The notes beneath the pieces were generated by a model. That model made no database searches, was not told the DNA's origin, and saw nothing but the letters and a program-made list of their open reading frames with translations. DNA of 20,327 bases, taken from NCBI GenBank assembly GCA_030631875.1, contig DAOVKH010000004.1, positions 1 to 20,327 on the forward strand. The letters are read 5' to 3'. Source of the stretch: Deltaproteobacteria bacterium (GTDB lineage: Bacteria; Desulfobacterota; GWC2-55-46; DRQE01). The translations under genes were made by a program, and so were the position numbers. Below, in pieces: positions 8,247 to 15,695 of the stretch; positions within the stretch are counted from its first letter, which is position 1, and every line of letters begins with the position of its first letter.

Positions 8247-8860
8247 TAATCTTCTAATTTAAAGCGTTCTATCGGCGTGTGTACTGCGCCGCTCTTATGT
8301 AGTTCGCTCTTAAAGAACACTAATTCCCGTACCGTAAAGGCCTGTGAGAATTTTGTCTTGAAGGCTTCAAGAGTCTTTCTCAGCTTTCGTCGGGTCTCAG
8401 TATTACCGCTATTCCTGCGAAGCCTTGCCAGTGTAAGGTGAGGGAGGAGCCCCTTCTTCTCTCGCTCAAATCCTACATTCTCCAGCTGTGATTCGATCCT
8501 CTCGTGGAGGCGTTTAAGCTCTGAAGATTGCTCTATACCGATCCAGAGCGTCGACGGTCTTGCCTTATTCGGAAAGGCTCCAAGCCCTTCTGTTGTAAGT
8601 TCAAAAGGGGCTGTATCTGCTGTTGCATCTTTTATGGCAACCGAGAGTTCGTCTATTCGGGACGTCTCTATACTACCGAGAAACTTTATCGTAAGGTGCA
8701 TGGTCTCGGACTTTGCCCATGAGACGGCGTCTTTTAAATCAGCCCTGAGCGCCTTCTGTATATCCGTCAGTTCATCTTTAAGGGCCGTTGGAAGTTCTAT
8801 GGCTATAAAGGCTCTTAGATACTTACTGCTACCGCCTGTTTTGTTCTCTGCGGCTTTCAT
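8246..8860 (-). CDS. thpR: RNA 2',3'-cyclic phosphodiesterase (ThpR/LigT family)
   Basis: A 2H-phosphoesterase that opens 2',3'-cyclic phosphate ends of RNA. The older name LigT reflects in vitro 2'-5' tRNA ligase activity, and the physiological substrate is not settled. The 204-residue protein carries both catalytic HxT motifs: HLTIKFLG (H55, T57) and HLTLARLR (H141, T143), spaced as usual. The family start RAFIAIELP appears at residue 16, so there is a short polar N-terminal extension. The ATG is 5 bases after the pncC stop, with AAGGA unusually close to it, so initiation may rely on coupling. It precedes recA, which follows after 23 bases. Confidence 0.9.
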   Translation of the reverse strand: MKAAENKTGGSSKYLRAFIAIELPTALKDELTDIQKALRADLKDAVSWAKSETMHLTIKFLGSIETSRIDELSVAIKDATADTAPFELTTEGLGAFPNKARPSTLWIGIEQSSELKRLHERIESQLENVGFEREKKGLLPHLTLARLRRNSGNTETRRKLRKTLEAFKTKFSQAFTVRELVFFKSELHKSGAVHTPIERFKLED

Positions 8861-8865
8861 GGTCC

Positions 8866-9336
8866 TTATATAAAGTCTCGCACAGCTTGAAGTGCCGTCT
8901 TGGCAGTTGCCTTCTTTACGGTAAGGCGCGTGCCCGAGAAGACTTCTTTGATTACCTTAACTTTGCCTCGCTTTGAGATTGCTATGTATACCAAACCAAC
9001 GGGTTTTTTAATACTTCCGCCGCCGGGCCCGGCAATGCCGGTTACCGATATACCGATATCGGCCTTAAGGCGTAGCCTTATGCCTTCTGCCATCTCTCTT
9101 GCGGTCTCCTTAGATACCGCACCGAAGTTCTTTAGTGTCGCGGCCTTTACGCCGAGCAAGTCTCTCTTAACGTCGTTATTGTAGGCTATTATGCCGCCTT
9201 TAAAGTATGCGGAGCTTCCGCCTTTGTTCGTTATCGTGTGCCCTATGAGCCCTCCGGTACACGACTCGGCAACCGCAAGGGTTAGATTTGAAGCTTTAAG
9301 CTTCTCGGCTAAGGTTTTTTCTTTGATAGCAGTCAT
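8866..9336 (-). CDS. pncC: Nicotinamide-nucleotide amidase, CinA C-terminal type
   Basis: Deamidates nicotinamide mononucleotide to nicotinic acid mononucleotide in the pyridine nucleotide salvage cycle. It has 156 residues and corresponds to the CinA C-terminal domain alone, like E. coli PncC; the N-terminal MoaB-like domain of full CinA is absent. Visible motifs are AESCTGGL (21-30, holding the conserved Ser and Cys), YFKGGIIAYNNDVK with its conserved lysine, and TGIAGPGGG. The start has no Shine-Dalgarno and follows the pgpA stop by 11 bases. The gene is upstream of thpR and recA. Competence-induced cinA-recA operons are known in streptococci, but a cinA-like gene near recA is also common outside competence, so the neighbourhood is not proof of that role. 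Confidence 0.9.
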   Translation of the reverse strand: MTAIKEKTLAEKLKASNLTLAVAESCTGGLIGHTITNKGGSSAYFKGGIIAYNNDVKRDLLGVKAATLKNFGAVSKETAREMAEGIRLRLKADIGISVTGIAGPGGGSIKKPVGLVYIAISKRGKVKVIKEVFSGTRLTVKKATAKTALQAVRDFI

Positions 9337-9347
9337 ATATTCAGGCG

Positions 9348-9866
9348 TTATATAATATAGTCAATCAGTCCTTTACCGCCGTAGCTCCAAATTATAAGAT
9401 GAGCCGCGATATTAGCATATACCCCGGCCGCTATGTCGTCGAGTACGATACCGGTACCGCCCGTGACTTTTTTGTCTATCAGGCTCACCGGCGATGGCTT
9501 TAGGATATCAAAAATCCTGAAGAGAATAAAGACTAATATTATGTTTATTACGGTCAACTCCACCATAAAGGCGGCCATACAGAAACCGACTACTTCGTCG
9601 CAGACTATGAGCCCCGGATCCTTTGCGTTGAGTACCTTTGCCGCCCCTGAGGCGATGATTATAGCGATTACGGTGAGTATTGCTATGATGCCGCCCTGTA
9701 GTGCCATAGTGGCGTGCAAGCCGAGCGAAGAGGGGATAATGAGCGTGATTGCGATAGCAACGGGTATGCCCCATAGTGTGCCGACGGTGCCCGGGGCAAA
9801 GGGCGAGTACCCAAGGTACGTCCCACTTGCTAAAAAGAGGTACGTGCGCTCTTTAAATGTCTTCAT
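9348..9866 (-). CDS. pgpA: Phosphatidylglycerophosphatase A
   Basis: Removes the terminal phosphate from phosphatidylglycerophosphate to give phosphatidylglycerol, at the inner membrane. The 172-residue protein has the family pattern. The N-terminal segment APGTVGTLWGIP is followed by hydrophobic segments. KDPGLIVCDEVVGF holds the conserved Asp-Glu pair. FRIFDILKPSPVSLID leads into GGTGIVLDDIAAGVYA with its Asp-Asp pair. About four membrane segments can be seen. The ATG is backed by AGGGAG 5 bases upstream. It lies 9 bases after rodA and 11 before pncC. Confidence 0.94.
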   Translation of the reverse strand: MKTFKERTYLFLASGTYLGYSPFAPGTVGTLWGIPVAIAITLIIPSSLGLHATMALQGGIIAILTVIAIIIASGAAKVLNAKDPGLIVCDEVVGFCMAAFMVELTVINIILVFILFRIFDILKPSPVSLIDKKVTGGTGIVLDDIAAGVYANIAAHLIIWSYGGKGLIDYII

Positions 9867-9875
9867 ATCGCTCCC

Positions 9876-10967
9876 TTAAAGTACGAATCTTCGCATATTG
9901 ATATTAATAAGTATGGCGACAGCCACCGTTACCGAGAGGAGGAAAGAGCCTCCGTAGCTCAGGAAAGGCAACGGTACGCCGACTACCGGCATAAACCCCA
10001 TCACCATCGAGATGTTTATGACTATATGCCAGAATATCATTGATGTTACACCGATTGCCAGTAGAAAACCAAAGCGGTCCTTAGAGCTGTTTGCGGTACT
10101 TATGCCCCTTAATATGAGGGTCAGGAATAGGCCCAAGACTATTGCTGCACCTATGAAGCCCCACTCTTCGGCCAGTACGGGGAAGACAAAGTCTGTGTGG
10201 TGTTCGGGCAGGAATGACAGGTTTCCCTGTGTGCCTTTGGTGAAGCCCTTACCTAATACGCCGCCAGAGCCTATGGCTATCTTCGATTGGAGGGTCTGGT
10301 AGCCTGAGCCTAATGGATCCATGGCAGGGTCTACGAAGCTCATGAGGCGTGATTTCTGATAACCTTTCAGTAGGTATACCCACGCTACGGGAATCAGAGC
10401 CAGAGCCGGAAGGCCGAAGGCTATGAGCGTGCGCAAGCGAATCTTTACAATGAAGGTCATTGTGGCAAAGATGAATAGGAATATGAGTGCCGTGCCTAAG
10501 TCCGGTTGCTTGGCTATGAGCAGGAACGGAACGGCAAGAAGTACCAATGGCACCAAGAGGTCTTTTATGTCGAGCCCTTTGAGTGGGGCTTTTTCGCTCA
10601 ACCTTGCCGCAAGTGCTATGATGAAGGCAATCTTTGCCAGCTCCGAAGGCTGGAAGTTTATAAAACCGAGGGATATCCACCTCTGCGAGCCGCCTATCGT
10701 GCGCCCGAATATCAATGTAGCGATGAGCATGAGTACGGCCACTGCCAATATCGGATAGGCAAACCTCTTAAGGGTATTGTAATTTATGATCAATACCGGG
10801 ATTATGAGGGCCGTAGATATGAAGAACCAGTAGAGCTGTTTTTTGTATATGGCAGGCGCGGTTGTGTGCGTGGCACTGTATATCGTAGCGATGCCTATAG
10901 AGGTAAGCGTTACGGTAACAACGACGAGTACCCAGTCTATGTGCGTGAGGCTGCGTCTGTCTATCAT
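9876..10967 (-). CDS. rodA: Peptidoglycan glycosyltransferase RodA (SEDS family)
   Basis: An integral membrane glycosyltransferase that polymerises lipid II for lateral wall growth, working with PBP2. The 363-residue protein has about ten hydrophobic segments. SEDS signatures include RWISLGFINFQPSELAK and LPEHHTDFVFPVLAEEWG. In the latter, D259 aligns with the essential Asp known from RodA of other species (D262 in E. coli, as I recall). The C-terminal PFLSYGGS motif is also present. The ATG overlaps the mrdA stop in an ATGA arrangement, so the polymerase and its transpeptidase partner are translationally coupled. This pairing, and the mre genes upstream, make RodA rather than FtsW the right call. 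Confidence 0.97.
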   Translation of the reverse strand: MIDRRSLTHIDWVLVVVTVTLTSIGIATIYSATHTTAPAIYKKQLYWFFISTALIIPVLIINYNTLKRFAYPILAVAVLMLIATLIFGRTIGGSQRWISLGFINFQPSELAKIAFIIALAARLSEKAPLKGLDIKDLLVPLVLLAVPFLLIAKQPDLGTALIFLFIFATMTFIVKIRLRTLIAFGLPALALIPVAWVYLLKGYQKSRLMSFVDPAMDPLGSGYQTLQSKIAIGSGGVLGKGFTKGTQGNLSFLPEHHTDFVFPVLAEEWGFIGAAIVLGLFLTLILRGISTANSSKDRFGFLLAIGVTSMIFWHIVINISMVMGFMPVVGVPLPFLSYGGSFLLSVTVAVAILININMRRFVL

Positions 10968-12910
10968 AATGCCGCCTCACGTATTACTCTTGTCGGTCCG
11001 ATAATATTCTTAGTATCTGTAGCAGGCATTTTTTCTTCTAAGGGATCTTCCTTTAGCCCGGTCTTTATAAGGTAGCTTTCTCTTGTCGGTGCGTGGAGGT
11101 AGCTCTTCATCACCTCCATGGCGAGCGGTGCGGCGGCAACAGAGCCGAAGCCGCCGTGCTCGACTATGACGACTACAGCAATCTTCGGGTCGTCATATGG
11201 CGCAAAGCCTACGAACCACGCGTGGTCGCGGAGCTTATATGGAATCTTCGTAATATCCTTGATGCGCTTCTTCATGCGAACGACCTGTGCCGTGCCGGTC
11301 TTTCCTGAGATCTCTATATCCTTTGAGTATAGTCCGCGCGCCGTGCCTTTATCCTCTATAACGACTCCGCGAAGAGCTTTCTTTAGCTCTACCATTGTCT
11401 CTTCTGATACGTTGGGGGGCTTTTGTTCCTTGGCTCTAAAGTCCATGATGGTTCCGCCGCCTGAGTACTCTATGCGCTCCACTAAGGTAGGTGTGTAGAG
11501 CTTACCTCCGTTTGCTATTGCCGTATAGGCGTGGAGCATCTGGAGCGGGGTGGTGAGGGTGTAGCCCTGACCGATGCTCGCAAGGATGGTCTCTCCGTCG
11601 TACCAACGGTCGTTGCGCTCGCGTTTCTTCCAATCCACGCTTGGTATTATTCCCGATTTCTCGCCCCAAAGCTCTATGCCCGTCTTCTTGTCGAGGCCGA
11701 ATTCCTTTGCGTACTTGGCAATACTGTTTACGCCAAGCTTTAACCCTAATTGATAGAAGAAGGTATCAGAGGATTCGACGATAGCCGTGTGTACGTTGAT
11801 GTTGCCGTGGCCGCCTGCGTTCCAGTCACGGTAGATCTGTCTCGCAAAAGTAAATGAGCCGGGCGACGGTATCTTTGTAGATGTTGTTATAGAGCCTTCC
11901 TCAAGTCCTGCCGCCGCTGTAAGGGGCTTAAAGGTAGATGCCGGCGGGTATAAGCCCTGTATAGCTCGGTTAGTCAGCACCTTGCCGGGATTTTCTATAA
12001 TATTTGCCCACGCCTCATGGGTAAGTCCGGTCGTTATTATGTTAGGGTCGAATGAGGGGGCACTCACCATGGCTATGACCTTGCCATTTGAAGGCTCTAT
12101 TGCAATTATAGCACCGCGCTTATCCTTCATCGCCTCGAAGGCCGCAATCTGTGTTGGCATATCGATTGTTAGGTGCAGTGTGTTCCCGGGGTAAGGGGCG
12201 ATGTCGTTTATGATATCTATCACTCGGCCGCGCGCATTTACCTCTACTTCGCGTCCGCCGTCTGTGCCTCTGAGCATACCCTCGAATGATGCCTCTATGC
12301 CATATTTACCGATAATGTCGCCGAGCCTGTACGGGCTTGTAGTACTCTCTTTGAGCCTCTTAAAGTCTCTGTTATTTATCTCGCCCAAGTAGCCAAGCGC
12401 ATGAGCCGTAATATCGCTGTGGGCGTACTTCCTCTTTGGTCCGACCTCTATGGTCACGCCCGGAAGTTCGAACTCATGGGCGGCGAGTTTGACCATCTCC
12501 TCCCACGAAAGATCTTCGCGTATCTTTACAGGCCTGAACGGTGCCCTGCCTTTGGCCTTATCGAGTTTTTTGTCTATCTCTTCTACGCTTATATCTGTGG
12601 ACTCTGTTATGTAGTCCTTTGTAGTATCCCAGTCCGTAACGTCTTCCGGTACTATGAAGAGATCAAAGCCGGGGCGGTTTTCGGCCAACATAACGCCGTT
12701 ACGGTCGAAGATAAGTCCGCGCGGTGCGTCTACGCGGGTAAGGCGAACACGATTGTTGAGCGATAGCTCATCAAAGTGCGATGCCTGTATGACCTGAAGG
12801 TACCATAGCCTTGCGATGAGTATAAAGAAGGCTACGCCTATGACGGCGAGTGTCAGATAGAGCCGATCTCTTAACTCTTGCGGGTCTTTTTCCGAGACGA
12901 ATCCACTCAT
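10964..12910 (-). CDS. mrdA: Penicillin-binding protein 2, peptidoglycan D,D-transpeptidase
   Basis: Cross-links peptidoglycan in the elongasome; a class B PBP anchored by one N-terminal membrane segment (LTLAVIGVAFFILIARLWYLQV). It has 648 residues. The dimerisation/pedestal domain comes first (RGLIFDRNGVMLAENRPGFDL). The transpeptidase domain has STFK (nucleophile S325), the SxD motif SSD (380-382) and KTG (K537). The reading frame extends 26 codons upstream, but those lie within mreD. I chose the ATG at 12910, one base after the mreD stop, because MSGFVSEKDPQELRDRLY matches typical PBP2 N-termini and AAGGA lies upstream. The downstream overlap with rodA shows co-translation with its partner enzyme. 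Confidence 0.96.
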   Translation of the reverse strand: MSGFVSEKDPQELRDRLYLTLAVIGVAFFILIARLWYLQVIQASHFDELSLNNRVRLTRVDAPRGLIFDRNGVMLAENRPGFDLFIVPEDVTDWDTTKDYITESTDISVEEIDKKLDKAKGRAPFRPVKIREDLSWEEMVKLAAHEFELPGVTIEVGPKRKYAHSDITAHALGYLGEINNRDFKRLKESTTSPYRLGDIIGKYGIEASFEGMLRGTDGGREVEVNARGRVIDIINDIAPYPGNTLHLTIDMPTQIAAFEAMKDKRGAIIAIEPSNGKVIAMVSAPSFDPNIITTGLTHEAWANIIENPGKVLTNRAIQGLYPPASTFKPLTAAAGLEEGSITTSTKIPSPGSFTFARQIYRDWNAGGHGNINVHTAIVESSDTFFYQLGLKLGVNSIAKYAKEFGLDKKTGIELWGEKSGIIPSVDWKKRERNDRWYDGETILASIGQGYTLTTPLQMLHAYTAIANGGKLYTPTLVERIEYSGGGTIMDFRAKEQKPPNVSEETMVELKKALRGVVIEDKGTARGLYSKDIEISGKTGTAQVVRMKKRIKDITKIPYKLRDHAWFVGFAPYDDPKIAVVVIVEHGGFGSVAAAPLAMEVMKSYLHAPTRESYLIKTGLKEDPLEEKMPATDTKNIIGPTRVIREAAL

Positions 12911-12911
12911 C

Positions 12912-13397
12912 TTAAAGGTATTCCTTATCAGGGTGTCCGTAGAGGAGGGCGTCGATCCTTTCGAATACCGCCGTAAATAGAGGCGCAAAGAGACCTGTCA
13001 GGAGTGCTACGGGTATGATATGCGGGAAGATATGCGCCTCTACGCCCACAAGTCTTAATAGTATCAGGGCTATCACGGCCTTCAAGAGTGTGACGACCAC
13101 GGCACTGGCGGCATTTATCTTCGTCTCTGCGAAGTCCGCCTTGTGTGCCACGAGGTATGCGCCGATATATATAACGCCCATAGAGAAGGAGCTGACCCCT
13201 ATGACACCGCCCGTGAAGACCTCCTCCATATAGCCCATAGAGAATACGAGCAATGCGCCTACTGCCGACGGCCTTCTCGTGGCTATGTGAAATGCTATGA
13301 GTATCAGCATATCGGGCATAGGAAGGTTTGGCGCGAGCGTTGACTTAATGGAAAGATATATTATGGTCAGTGCCGTGTATGTGAGAAGGTCTTTCAC
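12912..13397 (-). CDS. mreD: Rod shape-determining protein MreD
   Basis: A small inner membrane protein of the MreBCD complex that links the cytoskeleton to wall synthesis. The 161-residue protein is mostly hydrophobic, with about five predicted membrane segments and the typical N-terminal pattern ending in PNLPMPDMLILIAFH. Sequence conservation in this family is weak, and the call rests on size, topology and position between mreC and mrdA. It starts with GTG at 13397, supported by AGAGGG about 8 bases upstream inside the end of mreC, only 3 bases past the mreC stop. Confidence 0.9.
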   Translation of the reverse strand: MKDLLTYTALTIIYLSIKSTLAPNLPMPDMLILIAFHIATRRPSAVGALLVFSMGYMEEVFTGGVIGVSSFSMGVIYIGAYLVAHKADFAETKINAASAVVVTLLKAVIALILLRLVGVEAHIFPHIIPVALLTGLFAPLFTAVFERIDALLYGHPDKEYL

Positions 13398-13400
13398 TTA

Positions 13401-14237
13401 CTATCCCTCTTCGTCGGTTAGCATTATTATTACGTCTTCAAGCCCTTTAATCTCCGTTACGGCTCTCATCTCTATATCTTTGAAGAAGTTGTCCTTGCCT
13501 TCCTCTACACTTACTATCTCGCCGACGAAGAGTCCTTTGCCGAATATACCGGAAAGCCCTGCCGTTACAACACGGTCGCCGACTTTGACGTCTTCTATCT
13601 GACGTATATACCTTAAGCGCACGCTTCCTTTACCGCTACCTTCGGCGAGCCCTTTGATGCGTGTGCGTTGGAGCACGATATCTACATTAGAGCGCGGGTC
13701 TGTAAGGAGCAGTACCTTAGATGTGAAGCGGTCTACGTGGACTATCCTGCCGACGACACCGAGCGAGGTAACGGCCGCCGTATCGACCTTGACGCCGTCT
13801 CCTGAGCCTTTATTTAATATTATAGTCCGAGCCCAGCCGCCTCCAATGTCGAGGCCGCTAAAGCCGATGACAGAGGCCGTAACGTTACGTCCCTTCAGTG
13901 TCTCCCTGAAGGCCTTGAGTTCGCTAATGCTTTGGTCGCGTCCAAGAGCTTCTCTAAGCAGATTGTTCTCGGCCTTGAGTGTCGTCAGGTTTTCCCTGAG
14001 TTCTTCGTTCTCGGATTTAAGGTCAACGAGGTATATATAGGAGTACCAGCGGTCGCCGATGCCTCTTGATATAGAGGTGATGGCAGATTGTATAGGGCTT
14101 GATACGGCAGACAAGACGGTGCGAACTATCAGTTCGCCTCCGGTGCCTTTCTTATCGGTAGATGCCAGATGGAGTGAAATGAGGCAAAGAAGGACTGATG
14201 CTAAGAGCACGCTATATCTCTTTACAAAAGAGATCAT
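13401..14237 (-). CDS. mreC: Rod shape-determining protein MreC
   Basis: A bitopic membrane protein with a large periplasmic part that activates PBP2-RodA. The 278-residue protein has one N-terminal membrane segment (about 8-26), a coiled coil with heptads rich in Leu and Glu (about 68-100), and a C-terminal double beta-barrel domain with SVIGFSGLDIGGGWARTIILNKGSGDGVK and VGRIVHVDRFTSKVLLLTDP. The ATG at 14237 has no recognisable Shine-Dalgarno, in contrast to mreB. It is separated from mreB by 83 bases that contain alternative hairpins, so its expression may be set lower than that of mreB. Confidence 0.95.
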   Translation of the reverse strand: MISFVKRYSVLLASVLLCLISLHLASTDKKGTGGELIVRTVLSAVSSPIQSAITSISRGIGDRWYSYIYLVDLKSENEELRENLTTLKAENNLLREALGRDQSISELKAFRETLKGRNVTASVIGFSGLDIGGGWARTIILNKGSGDGVKVDTAAVTSLGVVGRIVHVDRFTSKVLLLTDPRSNVDIVLQRTRIKGLAEGSGKGSVRLRYIRQIEDVKVGDRVVTAGLSGIFGKGLFVGEIVSVEEGKDNFFKDIEMRAVTEIKGLEDVIIMLTDEEG

Positions 14238-14273
14238 AATTAATGAGAGTTTCTATCGTAGGGTTAAAGGGTC

Positions 14274-14309
14274 AGGCCAAAGGTTCTTTGGCGCACGGCT
14301 CTTTGGCCT
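14274..14309 (-). promoter_or_regulatory. Alternative hairpins between mreB and mreC
   Basis: A 9-bp perfect inverted repeat pairs AGGCCAAAG (14274-14282) with CTTTGGCCT (14301-14309). A second CTTTGGC copy at 14286-14292 can instead pair with 14276-14282 to form a tighter 7-bp stem with a 3-base loop. The two folds exclude each other. The direct repeat GTCAGGCC at 14271-14278 and 14312-14319 flanks the structure. No long U-run follows on the minus strand, so it could be a weak terminator, a processing site or an RNA-stability element. Confidence 0.5.
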
Positions 14310-14320
14310 AAGTCAGGCCT

Positions 14321-15352
14321 TTAGTTCTGTATGGTTACTTCCTTTAAGAGCTTCAAGTCGTCGAGTGCTTTGCCCGCTCCCTTGACTACGCACGTAAGCG
14401 GGTCGTCGGCGATAGTTACCGGAAGCTGTGTTTCTTCTCTTAATACTACGTCTAAGTTCTTTATGAGCGCTCCGCCTCCGGCGAGCATAATACCCTTATC
14501 GACCATATCGGCGGCAAGCTCCGGTGGTGTCGTCTCGAGGACCTGTTTAATGGCCTCTATGAGCGCATTGATGGGTTCGTTGAGTGCCTCGCGTATCTCT
14601 CCGGCCATTACCGTTATCGTCGCGGGGATGCCGGTTACGAGGTTCGAGCCTTTAAGGTCCATCGTCGTCTGGGAGTCTTCAGGCATGGATAATCCAAGCG
14701 TCATCTTTATATTCTCGGCAACGCCTGCGCCTATGGAGAGGTTATACTTCCTCTTTATGTATTGAATGATCGTCTCGTCGAGCTTGTCGCCGCCGACGCG
14801 AATGGACTTGGCTCTGACTATTCCACCAAGTGATATTACGGCTATCTCGGATGTTCCGCCGCCGATGTCTACTATCATATTGGCAGAGGGTTCGGTTATG
14901 GGAAGCCCTGCCCCGATGGCTGCGGCCATGGGTTCTTCTATTAGATAAACTTCGCCGACTCCTGCCGAGTAGGCCGACTCCTTAACTGCACGCATCTCAA
15001 CCTGTGTTATGCCGGACGGCACGCCTATTATTACACGCGGACGAACGAGGAGTTTTCTGTTGTGTGCTTTTTTAATGAAGTACTTAAGCATCTCCTCGGT
15101 TATCTCAAAGTCGGCTATAACACCGTCCTTTAGCGGGCGAATGGCTGTGATATTGCCCGGAGTCTTACCGAGCATTAACTTGGCTTCCTTGCCGACGGCT
15201 AAGACGCGTTTACCGCGATTGTCCTTTTTTACGGCAACGACCGAGGGTTCGTTTATAACTATGCCTTTGCCTTTGCTGTATATGAGAATACTTGCCGTAC
15301 CGAGGTCTATGGCTAAATCGTTTGAAAATAGACCGAGAATATAATTTAACAT
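14321..15352 (-). CDS. mreB: Rod shape-determining protein MreB
   Basis: A bacterial actin homologue that forms membrane-associated filaments directing side-wall synthesis. It has 343 residues, normal length. It starts with LGLFSNDLAIDLGTAS, where the N-terminal amphipathic stretch precedes phosphate loop 1 (16-21). Phosphate loop 2 is MIVDIGGGTSEIAVIS and the adenosine motif is IMLAGGGALIKNLD. The ATG is supported by TAGGAG 9 bases upstream. It is the first gene of the minus-strand run and has a good candidate promoter about 60 bases upstream in the divergent region. Confidence 0.98.
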   Translation of the reverse strand: MLNYILGLFSNDLAIDLGTASILIYSKGKGIVINEPSVVAVKKDNRGKRVLAVGKEAKLMLGKTPGNITAIRPLKDGVIADFEITEEMLKYFIKKAHNRKLLVRPRVIIGVPSGITQVEMRAVKESAYSAGVGEVYLIEEPMAAAIGAGLPITEPSANMIVDIGGGTSEIAVISLGGIVRAKSIRVGGDKLDETIIQYIKRKYNLSIGAGVAENIKMTLGLSMPEDSQTTMDLKGSNLVTGIPATITVMAGEIREALNEPINALIEAIKQVLETTPPELAADMVDKGIMLAGGGALIKNLDVVLREETQLPVTIADDPLTCVVKGAGKALDDLKLLKEVTIQN

Positions 15353-15409
15353 TGTCGGGTGCTCCTAAGTCTATATTTTAAGTGCCTTTATATGTCTCTT
15401 CAATGGTTG

Positions 15410-15439
15410 ATATTAACAGAAAAACTCTCTCTTTGGCAA
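15410..15439 (-). promoter_or_regulatory. Candidate sigma-70 promoter for mreB operon
   Basis: Read on the minus strand: -35 TTGCCA (15439-15434), an 18-base spacer, then TAATAT (15415-15410) preceded by TG-T, an extended -10. Initiation would fall near 15403, giving a leader of about 50 bases before the mreB ATG. The box match is good, but it is only a motif match. Confidence 0.45.
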
Positions 15440-15598
15440 GGGGAAAATGCTTAAAAAGGTTGAATTTAAGTAGAAAATTTATTACGATACCTTTTCTATT
15501 CAATATTAAAAGGTTTTATAGTGGCAGTTTCTTCCCTTTTAGGCTCTTTTAGGATAGATATACTTTTTCGTAAGGAGAAGTGGCAGGGTAGTTACCAC

Positions 15599-15658
15599 AC
15601 GTCTTAAGTACCGTGGCCGAGTCTTTTCTCGACGGTCGTGCCATGTCTGTCGAGACGT
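15599..15658 (+). other. Inverted repeats in the leader of the PpiD-like gene
   Basis: ACGTCT (15599-15604) pairs with AGACGT (15653-15658). Inside, CTCGAC (15628-15633) pairs with GTCGAG (15649-15654), or CTCG (15628-15631) pairs with CGAG (15618-15621). These choices compete, as in a switching leader. The gene start is 37 bases further on. Function is unknown and the stems are short. Confidence 0.3.
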
Positions 15659-15695
15659 TTGTAATAATTAACGTAATTCAGGGAGGTGTTTGAAG

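Larger units (their letters stand above)
15353..15695. other. Divergent intergenic control region
   Basis: This 343-base stretch separates mreB (minus) from the PpiD-like gene (plus) and shows no credible reading frame. The mreB-proximal third is A/T-rich and holds a candidate mreB promoter. The middle has two CTTTTAGG copies 10 bases apart (15536-15543, 15546-15553) followed by TATACT (15559-15564), a possible plus-strand -10 without a convincing -35. The part next to the plus-strand gene (15599-15658) has overlapping inverted repeats suggesting a structured leader. GGGAGGTG at 15681-15688 is the ribosome binding site of the plus-strand gene. Confidence 0.6.

Noticed and set aside
8223..8900. 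LexA/SOS operator for recA
   Set aside because: I searched by eye for CTGT-N8-ACAG and GAAC-N4-GTTC type palindromes upstream of recA and found none. Lineage-specific LexA boxes cannot be excluded.
9433..9879. 148-codon plus-strand open frame opposite pgpA
   Set aside because: Antisense shadow of pgpA. Its apparent hydrophobic residues come from the complementary codons of a membrane protein.
10506..11075. 189-codon plus-strand open frame opposite rodA/mrdA
   Set aside because: It lies entirely antisense to two clearly recognised genes, has no ribosome binding site, and its translation has no domain-like pattern. Strong codon bias in the real genes creates such antisense frames.
14331..14765. 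144-codon plus-strand frame opposite mreB
   Set aside because: Shadow frame. The Ser/Pro-rich translation is typical of the reverse complement of Gly/Glu/Asp codons in mreB.
15579..15596. TGGCAG-type sigma-54 promoter before the PpiD-like gene
   Set aside because: The -24 GG is present, but the -12 GC is AC at the required spacing, so the essential pair is incomplete.
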